Positions 53,609-62,584 are shown, numbered from the stretch's first letter. The stretch: 64,000 nt of DNA from Flavobacteriaceae bacterium LYZ1037 (GCA_003144015.1 QFWS01000002.1:496001-560000); one strand, 5' to 3'. Made by a program: numbers and translations. Notes: generated by a model not told the origin, from the sequence alone.

Positions 53609-55048
53609 TTAGTATTTTATACAAACATTCTTTGCTTCAGTAAAAAAGCGTAAAGCTTCAAAACCACCTTCACGTCCTACACCAGAAGCTTTTACACCAC
53701 CAAATGGTGTTCTTAAATCACGCATCATCCATGTGTTTACCCAAACGATTCCTGCTTGAAGTTGGTTGCTCATTCGCATGGTTCGTTTTAAGTCGTTTGT
53801 CCAAAGCGTGGCCGATAAACCGTATTTTACTTTGTTTGCCATTTGTAAGACTTCGTCTTCTTTATTAAATGGCATGATGGTTACCACTGGTCCAAAAATT
53901 TCTTCTTGATTAACTCTACAGTCATCATTAAGAACTTCAATGACAGTTGGTTCTAAATAATAGCCATTTTCAAAACCTTTTACTGTGACTTTATTGCCAC
54001 CACAAAGAATTTTTCCGTTTTCTTCTTTAGCAATATTAATATATTCAATCACTTTTTCAAGATGAGATTTTGAAACCAAAGCACCAATATTTGTTGAAGC
54101 TTCGGATGGATGCCCAACTTTAAGAGCTTTTATTTTTTTAACAAAATCAGTTTTGAATTTCTCATAGATGGATGCTTCTACAAAAATTCGGCTACCACAT
54201 AAACAAATCTGACCTTGATTAGCGAATGATGATCGAACTGTTGTTTCTAACATGTCGTCATAATCACAATCAGCGAAAATGATGTTTGGGTTTTTCCCAC
54301 CCAATTCCAAAGATAATTTTTTAAACATGGGAGCAGCTACTTTGGCAATATGAGCTCCTGTGGCTGTTCCTCCAGTAAAGGAAATAGCTTTAATATCTGG
54401 ATGTTCTATGATGGCTTGACCAGTTGTACCACCAAGTCCATGAACAATATTTAAAACGCCTTTAGGGAGCCCGGCTTCATTGCAAATCTCACTTAATAAA
54501 TAGGCTGTCATAGGAGTGACTTCGCTAGGTTTGGCAACCACACAATTTCCGGCTGCAAGAGCTGGAGCAATTTTCCATGTAAATAAATAGAGAGGCAGGT
54601 TCCAAGGCGAAATACATCCAACCACACCTATAGGTTGGCGTAAGGTATAGTTAATAGCATCTTGACCAACACTCTCGTGACTCTCGCTAGAGAATTGCGT
54701 AATCGCATTTCCAAAGAATCTAAAATTGCTTGCTGCTCTTGGAATATCAACAGCCTTTGCTAAAGAAACGGGTTTGCCATTGTCTTTACTTTCTGCTTCT
54801 GCTAAACGTTGTAGATTTGATTCCAATAATTCTGAAATCTTAATCAGAATTCTGCTACGTTCTTCTAATGTGGTTTGAGACCAACTTGGAAAAGCAGATC
54901 TTGCTGAGATATAGGCATTTTCAACATCTTCTTTTGATGAGTTTGGTATTTGTCCATATATCTCACCATTCGATGGATTATAGTTGTCTATCCAGTTATC
55001 ATGAATTGGATTATGAAAGTTGCCGTTTATGTAGTTTTGAATGTTCAC
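53609..55048 (-). CDS. 2-aminomuconate semialdehyde dehydrogenase (aldehyde dehydrogenase family)
   Basis: This oxidises 2-aminomuconate semialdehyde to 2-aminomuconate with NAD. The 479-residue length matches the ALDH8-type group. The nucleophile lies in GQICLCGSR and the general-base Glu in LELGGKNPN. The frame is open to 55093. I start at the GTG at 55048 because the family start reads VNIQNYINGNFHNP and because GTGA overlaps the stop of the upstream gene, as in coupled genes. A 94-bp palindrome follows its stop. The operon position fits AMSDH; a betaine-type ALDH is less likely. Confidence 0.88.
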   Translation of the reverse strand: MNIQNYINGNFHNPIHDNWIDNYNPSNGEIYGQIPNSSKEDVENAYISARSAFPSWSQTTLEERSRILIKISELLESNLQRLAEAESKDNGKPVSLAKAVDIPRAASNFRFFGNAITQFSSESHESVGQDAINYTLRQPIGVVGCISPWNLPLYLFTWKIAPALAAGNCVVAKPSEVTPMTAYLLSEICNEAGLPKGVLNIVHGLGGTTGQAIIEHPDIKAISFTGGTATGAHIAKVAAPMFKKLSLELGGKNPNIIFADCDYDDMLETTVRSSFANQGQICLCGSRIFVEASIYEKFKTDFVKKIKALKVGHPSEASTNIGALVSKSHLEKVIEYINIAKEENGKILCGGNKVTVKGFENGYYLEPTVIEVLNDDCRVNQEEIFGPVVTIMPFNKEDEVLQMANKVKYGLSATLWTNDLKRTMRMSNQLQAGIVWVNTWMMRDLRTPFGGVKASGVGREGGFEALRFFTEAKNVCIKY

Positions 55049-55683
55049 TTTAATGTTTTTAATGGATACAATGAATCTGTTATTTTTAGACAATAATCGA
55101 AAGATTCGGTTAATCCTTTTTCATAATAATAAAGATCACTCATGGTCATTTTCACCAAAGTTAAAGTTCTTTCAATGCTTTTTTTATCAGTAAAATCAGC
55201 ATTAAAAAATATTTGGGTTGATTGAGATGTAAAATTATTATAGCTATCTTGGTAGGTATAAAGGTTGTTTAAAGCTTGTAATAGTTTTGGATTTAATTCT
55301 TTACTAACACCAGTTTGAATGCTAGTTTGAAAAGCAGCATCTTGTAATCTAGGTGTTCGTACGCCTTTCCAAAAACCAAACCTTTTAGAAATTTCTATTT
55401 CACTTTTTGTAAAATCAAATTTTTGTAATGTATCTCGAACCATAATATGATAGTCTTTTACATTGTCTATCTTAGTTCGATTTGTAACAATTTCATCCTT
55501 TAACAAACGAATAGAAGTTTGAACAGTTTCTTGAATTTTAGCATCTTCATTTTTATTTTGAAGATATAGAGCTAACCAGATACCTATAACTATTAGTGAG
55601 ATTTCACCTATAGCGTAAAGTATATAATTTATGATTTTCTTTTTTTGAATCATGTCTGCTCTAATTTTACGAAATAATTTCAT
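55045..55683 (-). CDS. DUF6090-like membrane-anchored protein inside the kynurenine operon
   Basis: A 212-residue distant relative of the 21-28 kb array. The basic start MKLFRKIRADMIQKKK and the helix YAIGEISLIVIGIWLALYL are shared, but NNWNE is replaced by QNKNE. The second array signature is seen as FQTSIQTGVSKELNPKLL. It is placed between RidA and the aldehyde dehydrogenase gene, seven bases after the former and overlapping the latter in GTGA. Its synthesis is therefore coupled to the operon. The role is unknown. Confidence 0.72.
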   Translation of the reverse strand: MKLFRKIRADMIQKKKIINYILYAIGEISLIVIGIWLALYLQNKNEDAKIQETVQTSIRLLKDEIVTNRTKIDNVKDYHIMVRDTLQKFDFTKSEIEISKRFGFWKGVRTPRLQDAAFQTSIQTGVSKELNPKLLQALNNLYTYQDSYNNFTSQSTQIFFNADFTDKKSIERTLTLVKMTMSDLYYYEKGLTESFDYCLKITDSLYPLKTLK

Positions 55684-55689
55684 GGTGAT

Positions 55690-56094
55690 TTACAATTTCT
55701 TATAAGCCATCACTTTAATCTCTACTACTAAATCTGGATGTGGTAGTTGGTGCACAGCTACCGTTGTTCTTGTTGGGCCGGTTTCTTTATCAAAAAACTC
55801 TGCATAAGCTTTATTATAGCCTGCAAAATCATTCATATTAACTAGAAAGGAGGTGACATCTACAACGTCTTTTAAACTAGCTCCTTCTTTGGCTAAATTC
55901 TTTTCAATATTTAAGATGACTTCTCGCGTTTGTACTTCTGCATTTAAATGTTTGGTTCCCATCTCATCAATAATGTCGACACCTGCAATGGTGTTATCTG
56001 CTCTTCTAGAACTCGTGCCAGATACAAAAATAAAATCTCCAACACGCTTAGTGTGTGGATAGGCTCCTCTTGGTGTTACAATTTTTTCGCTCAT
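55690..56094 (-). CDS. RidA-family protein, candidate 2-aminomuconate deaminase
   Basis: A 134-residue YjgF/YER057c/UK114 protein. Conserved features are FVSGTSSRR near residue 23, [16 protein letters not shown] with the conserved Arg, and VVEIKVMAY at the end. In this operon the natural reaction is deamination of 2-aminomuconate to 4-oxalocrotonate, as known for RidA-type AmnD proteins; generic imine-detoxification is the alternative. It follows KMO after six bases. Confidence 0.85.
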   Translation of the reverse strand: MSEKIVTPRGAYPHTKRVGDFIFVSGTSSRRADNTIAGVDIIDEMGTKHLNAEVQTREVILNIEKNLAKEGASLKDVVDVTSFLVNMNDFAGYNKAYAEFFDKETGPTRTTVAVHQLPHPDLVVEIKVMAYKKL

Positions 56095-56100
56095 AATATG

Positions 56101-57513
56101 TTATTTTAAGCCTGCAATTCTATCATCTTCTAAAATAGCTTCTGTTGCAGTTTTTACTTTATCTAAAGTGTTCCTTAATTGATCGTTTGTTAGATTATTA
56201 ACAGTGGTGATATCTCCATCAGATAACATATTCAAAATAGCTTTGTCTTGAGCACGTCCACGTAACATGGCGTCTCTATAGCTAACGTCTTCATTAAAGG
56301 TTACCAACGAATATTTTGAGGAATACTCATTAGGAAAGTTTTTTTCAAAAGCCATTTCCAAGGTGCGTTTTTCTCTGAAATTTGCATGGTTGACATGTCC
56401 TTTCATTTCATGAAAATTGTCGATTGCTAAATCGGCAATAGCATCTGTATCTTTTTTTCTAGATTTTTCATAGGCTTTAAATACAGTTTCCCAATCAGGA
56501 TGCCCTTGGTCTAAAATTTTGTCAAATTCTGTAACATCTTCAAATGAGGCATTCATGCCTTGACCATAAAATGGCACGATAGCGTGTGCTGCATCTCCCA
56601 TTAAAAGGGTGTTGCCTTTGTAATGCCAAGGCGAACACTTTACGGTTCCTAGTGGAGAAGTTGGATTTTCGAAAAAGTCATCAACCAGATTTGGCATGAG
56701 TTCTAGTGCATCTTTAAAGTATTTGCTGAAAAATTCTAGAACACGTTCTTTGGTTGTTAAGTTATTGAAATTATATTCTCCTTCATCGAAACTTAAAAAT
56801 AATGTAACTGTAAAGCTACCATCCAAATTGGGTAAAGCTATTAGCATAAAAGCTTCTCGTCCCCAGATATGAAGTGCGTTTTTGTAAGTTTTATAATCTC
56901 CATTTTCGTTAGGAAGAAAACAAAGTTCTTTATAACCATGGGACAGCCAGTCTTGAGAAAAACTAAATAAGAATTTTTTTCCTAAATAATAACTATTTCG
57001 CATAGCAGAACCAGCACCATCAGTAGCAATAATAATATCGGCATCTTCTACAAAAGGCTTATTAGTTTCTGTATCTGTAAATAATGCTGTGGTGCTTTCA
57101 AAATCCACCGATTCACATTTTTTATTGAAATGAATGGCGACATTGTCGTGTTTTTCAGCTTCATCTAATAATAATCCATTTAATAATCCACGTGAAATAG
57201 AATTGATATATTCATGTTCACGACCACTATAAGGGGCTAAAACAGTATTGCCTTCTAAGTCATGAAGCATACGTCCATTCATAGGAATACATAAAGGTTT
57301 TACCTTTTCTTCAAGCCCAACCAATTGCATAGTTTTAATACCACGATCTGAGAGAGCCAAGTTAATGGAGCGTCCAACGCTAATGTCTACTTTTCGTAAA
57401 TCTGGACGCATTTCCATAAGCGTTACGTTGTACCCTCTCTGACCTAATCTTAAGGCCAGTAAGCTACCACAAAGTCCAGCTCCAATGATGAGTATGTTTT
57501 GTTGTTTATTCAC
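56101..57513 (-). CDS. kmo: kynurenine 3-monooxygenase
   Basis: A FAD-dependent aromatic hydroxylase converting kynurenine to 3-hydroxykynurenine. The 470-residue product has the FAD fold (LIIGAGLCGSLLALRLG), the DG motif region (IIATDGAGSAMRN) and the GD motif (LMGDAAHAIVPFYGQGMNA). The C-terminal helix region of eukaryotic KMO is replaced by a soluble-looking end. The GTG start at 57513 overlaps the kynureninase stop by eight bases (GTGAATAA), so the two are coupled. Confidence 0.95.
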   Translation of the reverse strand: MNKQQNILIIGAGLCGSLLALRLGQRGYNVTLMEMRPDLRKVDISVGRSINLALSDRGIKTMQLVGLEEKVKPLCIPMNGRMLHDLEGNTVLAPYSGREHEYINSISRGLLNGLLLDEAEKHDNVAIHFNKKCESVDFESTTALFTDTETNKPFVEDADIIIATDGAGSAMRNSYYLGKKFLFSFSQDWLSHGYKELCFLPNENGDYKTYKNALHIWGREAFMLIALPNLDGSFTVTLFLSFDEGEYNFNNLTTKERVLEFFSKYFKDALELMPNLVDDFFENPTSPLGTVKCSPWHYKGNTLLMGDAAHAIVPFYGQGMNASFEDVTEFDKILDQGHPDWETVFKAYEKSRKKDTDAIADLAIDNFHEMKGHVNHANFREKRTLEMAFEKNFPNEYSSKYSLVTFNEDVSYRDAMLRGRAQDKAILNMLSDGDITTVNNLTNDQLRNTLDKVKTATEAILEDDRIAGLK

Positions 57514-58777
57514 TTAAAATCTTTTTTAATTTGTCAACCATTCTATACACATCTTCAAACGTGTTGTATAAAGGTACAGGGGCACAACGTATAACATCTG
57601 GTTCTCTCCAGTCTGTAATAATATGTGCGTCTGTTAATTTTTTATGCAATGTTTTGTCGGCATCTTTTACCTGAATAGAAAGTTGACAACCTCTTTCCTT
57701 CGGATTAGATGGTGTGATAATTTTAATTTTGTCGTTGTTCAATTCGTTTAAAAGAAATTCGAAATAGCCTGTGAGCTTTTCAGATTTCTTACGAAGTGCA
57801 TCCATACCAACTTCATTAAACATGTCTAATGAGGCTTTAATGGCTGCCATAGATAGAATAGGTGGATTGCTTAATTGCCAACCTTCGGCTCCTGGAATCA
57901 CATCTAATGGCTGGCGCATATTAAATCGCGTGGATTTATTATGACTCCACCAACCTGCAAAACGCTTAAGTTTTTTATTGTGTGCATGTTTTTCATGTAC
58001 AAACAAACCTCCTAAACTTCCAGGTCCTGAATTTAAGTATTTATAAGTGCACCAAGCTGCAAAATCTACTCCAGAAGCGTGAAGTTCTGGGTTGATGTTT
58101 CCAGCTCCATGTGCTAAATCAATGCCAACCATACAGTTTTTTGCATGCCCTAATTCAGCTATTTTTTTAATGTCTAAATATTGTCCTGTATAATAATTAA
58201 CTCCTCCAATAAGTAGCAAAGCAATCTCATCCCCTTGTTCTTCAAGGATGCTTTCTAAGTCATCTATATTTAATAATTCTTCGCCTGGTCTTGGTTTCCA
58301 TTCAATTAAACCTTCATTTACATTATATCCATGAAATTCTAATTGCGTTTGAACAGCATATCTATCTGAAGGAAAGGCATCACTTTCAATAACAATTTTG
58401 TATTTGGTTTTTGTCGGTTGATAAAACGATACCATTAACAAATGTAAATTGGTTGTTAAGGTATTCATTGTTACCACTTCTATAGGTTTTGCTCCAACTA
58501 TTTTTGCCATAGATTCTGTTAAGAATTCGTGATATGGCATCCATGGATTTTTAGCTTCAAAATGTCCTTCTACACCAAAATTTGCCCAATCGTCTAATTC
58601 TTGTTGGATGTATTTCTGTGTGCTTTTTGGTTGTAAACCAAGCGAATTTCCCGTAAAATACAACCAATCGGTTCCTTGCTTGTCTTTTGGAATGTGAAAC
58701 TGATTTCTATAGTGCGATATGGTATCGTTTTTGTCTTGTTCTTTAGCGAATTCAAGACCTAATTTATAGTTGGACAA
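57506..58777 (-). CDS. kynU: kynureninase
   Basis: A PLP enzyme that cleaves 3-hydroxykynurenine to 3-hydroxyanthranilate and alanine. The PLP lysine lies in TYKYLNSGPGSLGG; GIDLAHGAGNI holds the cofactor Asp. I place the start at the TTG at 58777, giving 423 residues (M followed by SNYKLGLEFAKEQD), which suits the family. The longer TTG at 58804 lies inside the promoter element at 58802 and so would not be transcribed. This is the first gene of the kynurenine operon. The start is moderately certain, the function secure. Confidence 0.93.
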   Translation of the reverse strand: MSNYKLGLEFAKEQDKNDTISHYRNQFHIPKDKQGTDWLYFTGNSLGLQPKSTQKYIQQELDDWANFGVEGHFEAKNPWMPYHEFLTESMAKIVGAKPIEVVTMNTLTTNLHLLMVSFYQPTKTKYKIVIESDAFPSDRYAVQTQLEFHGYNVNEGLIEWKPRPGEELLNIDDLESILEEQGDEIALLLIGGVNYYTGQYLDIKKIAELGHAKNCMVGIDLAHGAGNINPELHASGVDFAAWCTYKYLNSGPGSLGGLFVHEKHAHNKKLKRFAGWWSHNKSTRFNMRQPLDVIPGAEGWQLSNPPILSMAAIKASLDMFNEVGMDALRKKSEKLTGYFEFLLNELNNDKIKIITPSNPKERGCQLSIQVKDADKTLHKKLTDAHIITDWREPDVIRCAPVPLYNTFEDVYRMVDKLKKILSE

Positions 58778-58801
58778 AGTGAGTTGTTTTACGGTTTCCA
58801 A

Positions 58802-58809
58802 CAAAAATA
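58802..58809 (-). promoter_or_regulatory. -7 promoter element of the kynurenine operon
   Basis: The minus strand reads TATTTTTG (TAnnTTTG). Transcription would begin about 58795-58798, some 20 bases before the TTG at 58777. Confidence 0.5.
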
Positions 58810-58892
58810 AGAATTATAATTTTAGGAAGGAAGTCTTAAGGAAGAGATAATTTAAATCTGTATTTTTTGTATATTTATTAAAATATCAGGTT

Positions 58893-59312
58893 ATGGGTAA
58901 AACTAAAAATTATACAAATGATGAGGTTACTATTGTTTGGGAGCCAGAAAAATGCATTCATTCTGGGATTTGTGTGAAAGGTTTGGGAGACGTTTTTAAA
59001 CCAAAAGAAAAACCTTGGATTAAAATTGATGCAGCTTCAACTGATGCATTAGTGAAGCAAGTAAAAGCCTGTCCTTCTGGAGCCTTAAGTTATTTTATGA
59101 ATGATGCTAAAGATAATTCTGCTGAAGTTCTAGAAACTCAAGTTGAGGTTATGGAAAATGGTCCTTTGTTAGTCTATGGCACATTAAAAATTACTCATAA
59201 AAATGGTGATCTAGAAGTCAAAAATAAAACAACTGCTTTCTGTAGATGTGGAGCCTCACATAATAAACCATATTGTGATGGCACTCACGTTAAACAAAAT
59301 TTTATAGGATAA
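58893..59312 (+). CDS. two-domain iron-sulfur protein: ferredoxin-like plus CDGSH
   Basis: A 139-residue soluble protein. Residues ~10-66 are a divergent single-cluster ferredoxin-like domain (Fer4_19) with WEPEKCIHSGICVKGL and ACPSGAL, giving three clustered cysteines. Residues ~105-135 are a CDGSH domain (FCRCGASHNKPYCDGTH), which binds a 2Fe-2S cluster through 3 Cys and 1 His. It could transfer electrons or clusters. It is divergent from the kynurenine operon with under 120 bases between, so a functional link is possible but unproven. Confidence 0.88.
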   Translation: MGKTKNYTNDEVTIVWEPEKCIHSGICVKGLGDVFKPKEKPWIKIDAASTDALVKQVKACPSGALSYFMNDAKDNSAEVLETQVEVMENGPLLVYGTLKITHKNGDLEVKNKTTAFCRCGASHNKPYCDGTHVKQNFIG

Positions 59313-59316
59313 AGAA

Positions 59317-59349
59317 AAAGCGCTTCAACTTTTTAAGATGAAGCGCTTT
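59317..59349. terminator. hairpin terminator, likely bidirectional
   Basis: AAAGCGCTTCA (59317-59327) pairs perfectly with TGAAGCGCTTT (59339-59349). The minus strand has the better T-tract, so it fits the lipoprotein gene at 59421 as well as the iron-sulfur gene. Confidence 0.75.
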
Positions 59350-59420
59350 GAATATATATAGGCGCATATAGCGGGATATTTACACTATATATACGTTTCA
59401 AAGAATGGTTTTGGATGTTT

Positions 59421-60095
59421 CTATTCTAATTTTATTGACACATTGGTAAAAAACAACTCCCAATTAGCGTCTGACTTTTTATGATTTAAAGAAAGAGTGA
59501 TATTGTTGAATTTGGTATTATTTTCCCAAGTAGTAATCAAAGTTGGAATCTTAGCATTTTCTTTCCTATAAGCCCATTCTTCAATTATATAATTGTTGTT
59601 GTAATAAAAATCGTAAGCGTCACCAGGTGTGTATCCAACTTCATTTGAATATGTAAGCGTTATTTTATTTAATATTTTATTGCTTATCGGGCTCATTTCT
59701 TCCGTTGGGTTAGAAATGGTTGTTCCTTCGTCCCAAAGCAAATTAAATGGAGCTAATAGCCAATATTTGTCGTTTATAAAAGCTTTGTCTGCATTTATAT
59801 TGGTACTATCTAATTGAGTTCTGTTGTATTGTATGGTGTCCTTATTCGAAATTAATGTAACTTGGTTTGCCTTTGGATTCCAAATCCAAGAGCGTTTAAA
59901 ATGCATACTATCACTTTTAACATTAAAAGTAAAAGCAATTTCATTTACATTGTTCCAATTTAAAATTCCATAAGCTTGAGCTATTTTTTCAGCAGTTGTA
60001 AGCATGGTTTTGGAATCCAAAGTCCTCTTCTTTTGATCACTTTTACAGGCTGAAAGTAGGAGTAGAATACCAAAGATGACACTTATTTTATTCAT
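59421..60095 (-). CDS. lipoprotein, DUF6503-like
   Basis: A 224-residue protein with a lipoprotein signal (MNKISVIFGILLLLSACKSD, acylated Cys at residue 17). The mature part contains ITLTYSNEVGYTPGDAYDFY and SWIWNPKANQVTLIS, which recall DUF6503 proteins that I associate with Bacteroidota. This family call is from memory. The protein should face the periplasm and may bind a lipid or peptide, but no function is assigned. Confidence 0.65.
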   Translation of the reverse strand: MNKISVIFGILLLLSACKSDQKKRTLDSKTMLTTAEKIAQAYGILNWNNVNEIAFTFNVKSDSMHFKRSWIWNPKANQVTLISNKDTIQYNRTQLDSTNINADKAFINDKYWLLAPFNLLWDEGTTISNPTEEMSPISNKILNKITLTYSNEVGYTPGDAYDFYYNNNYIIEEWAYRKENAKIPTLITTWENNTKFNNITLSLNHKKSDANWELFFTNVSIKLE

Positions 60096-60179
60096 GATTT
60101 TTAATGGCTAAGTTAATAAAAACAAATTAGTGCTAATTCCTTAAATAATTATATAATATCTTCGGTTTTTAATATTTTA

Positions 60180-60983
60180 ATGATGAGTAAATTCGATTCG
60201 TATTTTAAAACCAATAAAGCCACTTGGAATAATAAAGTGAAGATTCACTCTAAAAGTGATATGTATCAACTCGAAGCTTTTAAGAAAGGAAAGTCTTCAT
60301 TAATGCCTTACGAATTAAAAGCTTTGGGAGATGTTTCTGGAAAATCGCTATTGCATTTACAATGTCATTTTGGACAAGATACGTTGAGTTGGAGTAGGCT
60401 AGGGGCAAGCTGTGTAGGTGTTGATTTAAGCGATGAGGGTATTAAGCTTGCTAAAGCTTTGAATGAAGAATTAAAGCTTGATGCAGAGTTTGTATGTTGT
60501 AATGTTTTAGATACTTCTAAGCATGTTAAAAGCACATTTGATGTAGTTTTTACTAGCTATGGCGTGATAGGTTGGTTGCCAGATTTAAAACCTTGGGGAC
60601 AAATGATTGCTGAGCGACTAAAACCTGGTGGATCGTTTTATATGGTAGAGTTTCATCCCATAGTTTGGATGTTTGATTATTTAGAAGGAAAACCAGTTAT
60701 GACGTATGGTTATATGCAAGATGAAGCCATATACGAAGAATACGAAGGTACTTATGCAGATACAGGTTCAAAAATGGTAAGCAAAGAGTATGGTTGGAAT
60801 CATGGATTAAGTGAAGTTATTAATGCGTTAGTTGAAGCTGGATTGCAAATTGAATTCTTAAATGAATATGATGAAAGTCCGTATAATGTGTTGCCAGAAT
60901 TGGTTGAAAATGAATCAGGCATGTTTACTACAAAAGATAAATTATATCCATTGATTTTTGAGATAAAAGCCACAAAAGCTTAG
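60180..60983 (+). CDS. class I SAM-dependent methyltransferase
   Basis: A 267-residue methyltransferase. Motif I is SLLHLQCHFGQDTLSWSRLG, with GVDLSDEGIKLAK following. VFTSYGVIGWLPDLKPWGQM and LKPGGSFYMVEFHPIV mark the substrate side. The family usually acts on small molecules, but no substrate is evident. The start is ATG at 60180 (a second ATG follows at 60183). It is convergent with msrA. Confidence 0.82.
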   Translation: MMSKFDSYFKTNKATWNNKVKIHSKSDMYQLEAFKKGKSSLMPYELKALGDVSGKSLLHLQCHFGQDTLSWSRLGASCVGVDLSDEGIKLAKALNEELKLDAEFVCCNVLDTSKHVKSTFDVVFTSYGVIGWLPDLKPWGQMIAERLKPGGSFYMVEFHPIVWMFDYLEGKPVMTYGYMQDEAIYEEYEGTYADTGSKMVSKEYGWNHGLSEVINALVEAGLQIEFLNEYDESPYNVLPELVENESGMFTTKDKLYPLIFEIKATKA

Positions 60984-61023
60984 TTCTCTATACAATTTTA
61001 AAATACTAAAATTGAAGAGACTT

Positions 61024-61692
61024 TTATTGCTTATTTTCTTTTAATAACTCCGGAAATTTCGCTTTAAATTTGTTAAGCCTAGGAATAGATACACTCTGTA
61101 TATATGAGTTTTTTGGATGAAGTTTCTCGTAGTTTTGATGATAGTCTTCTGCTATCCAAAATCTCGTAAAAGGATATACTTCTGCCGCAATAGTAGCGTT
61201 AAGTTTTTTTGCTAATGCTACTTTTTTTGAGTCTATAATTTGTTTTTGCTCCATGTTCTGATAAAAAATAATAGAACGATATTGAGAGCCTGTATCTGGG
61301 CCTTGGCCATTTAACTGTGTTGGATTTTGAGATCCAAAATACACATCTACTAAAGTTGAAAAACTTATAATATCTGGATTGTATATAACTTCAACAGCTT
61401 CTGCATGTCCAGTGCTTCCAGTGTTGCTTGACGCGTAGGTTGGGTTTTTAGTATGCCCTCCTGCATAACCAGAAATTACGTCTTCTACGCCAATAACACT
61501 TTCATAAACAGCTTCTACACACCAAAAGCAACCACTAGCAAAATAAGCTTTGGCAAGTCCATTCTGTATTGGTACTTCAACAGGTTCAGCATTTATAACC
61601 GACTGCTGTTTTGGCTTTTCTTGAGCCATGTTATTACAGCTAAATAATAACACAATAACGAAAGTGGTGAATATTGATTTTGTAATAGTCAT
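61024..61692 (-). CDS. msrA: exported peptide-methionine (S)-S-oxide reductase
   Basis: This repairs oxidised methionine in proteins. In 222 residues the catalytic GCFWC has Cys55 as nucleophile and Cys58 next to it. The N terminus is a lipoprotein signal (MTITKSIFTTFVIVLLFSC, lipid-modified Cys19), so this copy acts in the periplasm or on the outer membrane and not in the cytoplasm. GYAGGHTKNP, HAEAVEVIYNP and GSQYRSIIFY are family blocks. Confidence 0.94.
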   Translation of the reverse strand: MTITKSIFTTFVIVLLFSCNNMAQEKPKQQSVINAEPVEVPIQNGLAKAYFASGCFWCVEAVYESVIGVEDVISGYAGGHTKNPTYASSNTGSTGHAEAVEVIYNPDIISFSTLVDVYFGSQNPTQLNGQGPDTGSQYRSIIFYQNMEQKQIIDSKKVALAKKLNATIAAEVYPFTRFWIAEDYHQNYEKLHPKNSYIQSVSIPRLNKFKAKFPELLKENKQ

Positions 61693-61758
61693 ATATGTTT
61701 TATTTGTGTTCTAAGTCGGTCAAGAATGGAATTCCTATCAAAAAAGGTACAAAAAAAA

Positions 61759-61776
61759 CCTTCATAAAAATGAAGG
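61759..61776 (-). terminator. intrinsic terminator of the 61802 gene
   Basis: CCTTCAT/ATGAAGG stem with a 4-base loop (AAAA on the + strand). On the minus strand it is followed by eight T residues, about 25 bases beyond the stop codon at 61802. Confidence 0.85.
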
Positions 61777-61801
61777 CTTTTTTTATATAGTTTGAATGGA
61801 T

Positions 61802-62581
61802 TTATAGTTTTGCAAACATTTTTTCCATTTTTGTTTTTTCTTCTTCAGCTAATGCTGCATCAACAAGTATACGTCCACTATGCTCATCTGTAATGATTTT
61901 TTTACGAGAAGCAATTTCCATTTGTACTTGTGGTGGAATAGTAAAGAAAGAACCGCCAGACGCACCTCTTTCAATAGCAACTACTGCAAGACCGTTTTTT
62001 ACATTGGTTCTAATTCTTGTATATGCCTTTACTAATCTTTCTTCAATTTTAGCTTTATAATCTTCAGATTTCTTTATTAAAGCAGCTTCTTCTTTTTCAG
62101 TTTCAGCTAAAATAGCATCTAATTCACTTTTCTTATGCTTTAAATGAGATTGACGAGCTTTTAAACGTTCTTTGGTTTCAGAAATAACTACTTTTTTCTG
62201 CTCAATTTGAACTTTAAATTCTTTAATGTGCTTGTCTGCTAATTCAATCTCTAATTCTTGGAATTCAACTTCTTTTGTAATTGAGTTGTATTCTCTGTTA
62301 TTTCTAACATTTTTTTGTTGTTCGCTGTATTTTTTAATTAACGCTTTAGATTCTTCAATAAGATTCTTTTTGTCGCCAATTTGATTGTCAATAGAGTCTA
62401 AACTTGATTCAAGTTTCTCTAATCTGGTGCTTAATCCAGCAACTTCATCTTCTAAATCACGAACTTCTAAAGGAAGTTCTCCACGAACATTTCTAATTTC
62501 ATCGATACGAGAATCGACAAGTTGTAAGTCGTATAAATCTCTTAAACGCTCTTCTACAGTTGCTTCTTTCTTTTTTGCCAT
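61802..62581 (-). CDS. coiled-coil protein of the C4-type zinc-ribbon family, zinc ligands lost
   Basis: A 259-residue protein. Residues 20-185 form a long antiparallel coiled coil rich in Lys/Glu. Residues 195-245 align with the C-terminal zinc ribbon of this family, but its four cysteine positions are Ser208, Ser211, Asp232 and Ser235 (ERGASGGSFFTIPPQ and TDEHSGRILVD). The protein has no cysteine at all. It therefore cannot bind zinc in the usual way. It is followed by a terminator and preceded by the Nif3-like gene with three bases between, so the two are co-transcribed. Confidence 0.85.
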   Translation of the reverse strand: MAKKKEATVEERLRDLYDLQLVDSRIDEIRNVRGELPLEVRDLEDEVAGLSTRLEKLESSLDSIDNQIGDKKNLIEESKALIKKYSEQQKNVRNNREYNSITKEVEFQELEIELADKHIKEFKVQIEQKKVVISETKERLKARQSHLKHKKSELDAILAETEKEEAALIKKSEDYKAKIEERLVKAYTRIRTNVKNGLAVVAIERGASGGSFFTIPPQVQMEIASRKKIITDEHSGRILVDAALAEEEKTKMEKMFAKL

Positions 62582-62584
62582 AGT

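Noticed and set aside
55049-55093. Longer aldehyde dehydrogenase start
   Set aside because: The added 15 residues overlap the DUF6090-like gene and are not conserved in character; the GTGA overlap supports 55048.
58778-58804. Kynureninase start at the TTG at 58804
   Set aside because: That codon overlaps the TAnnTTTG promoter element, so it should lie upstream of the transcript; 58777 fits better. Not fully excluded if another promoter exists upstream.
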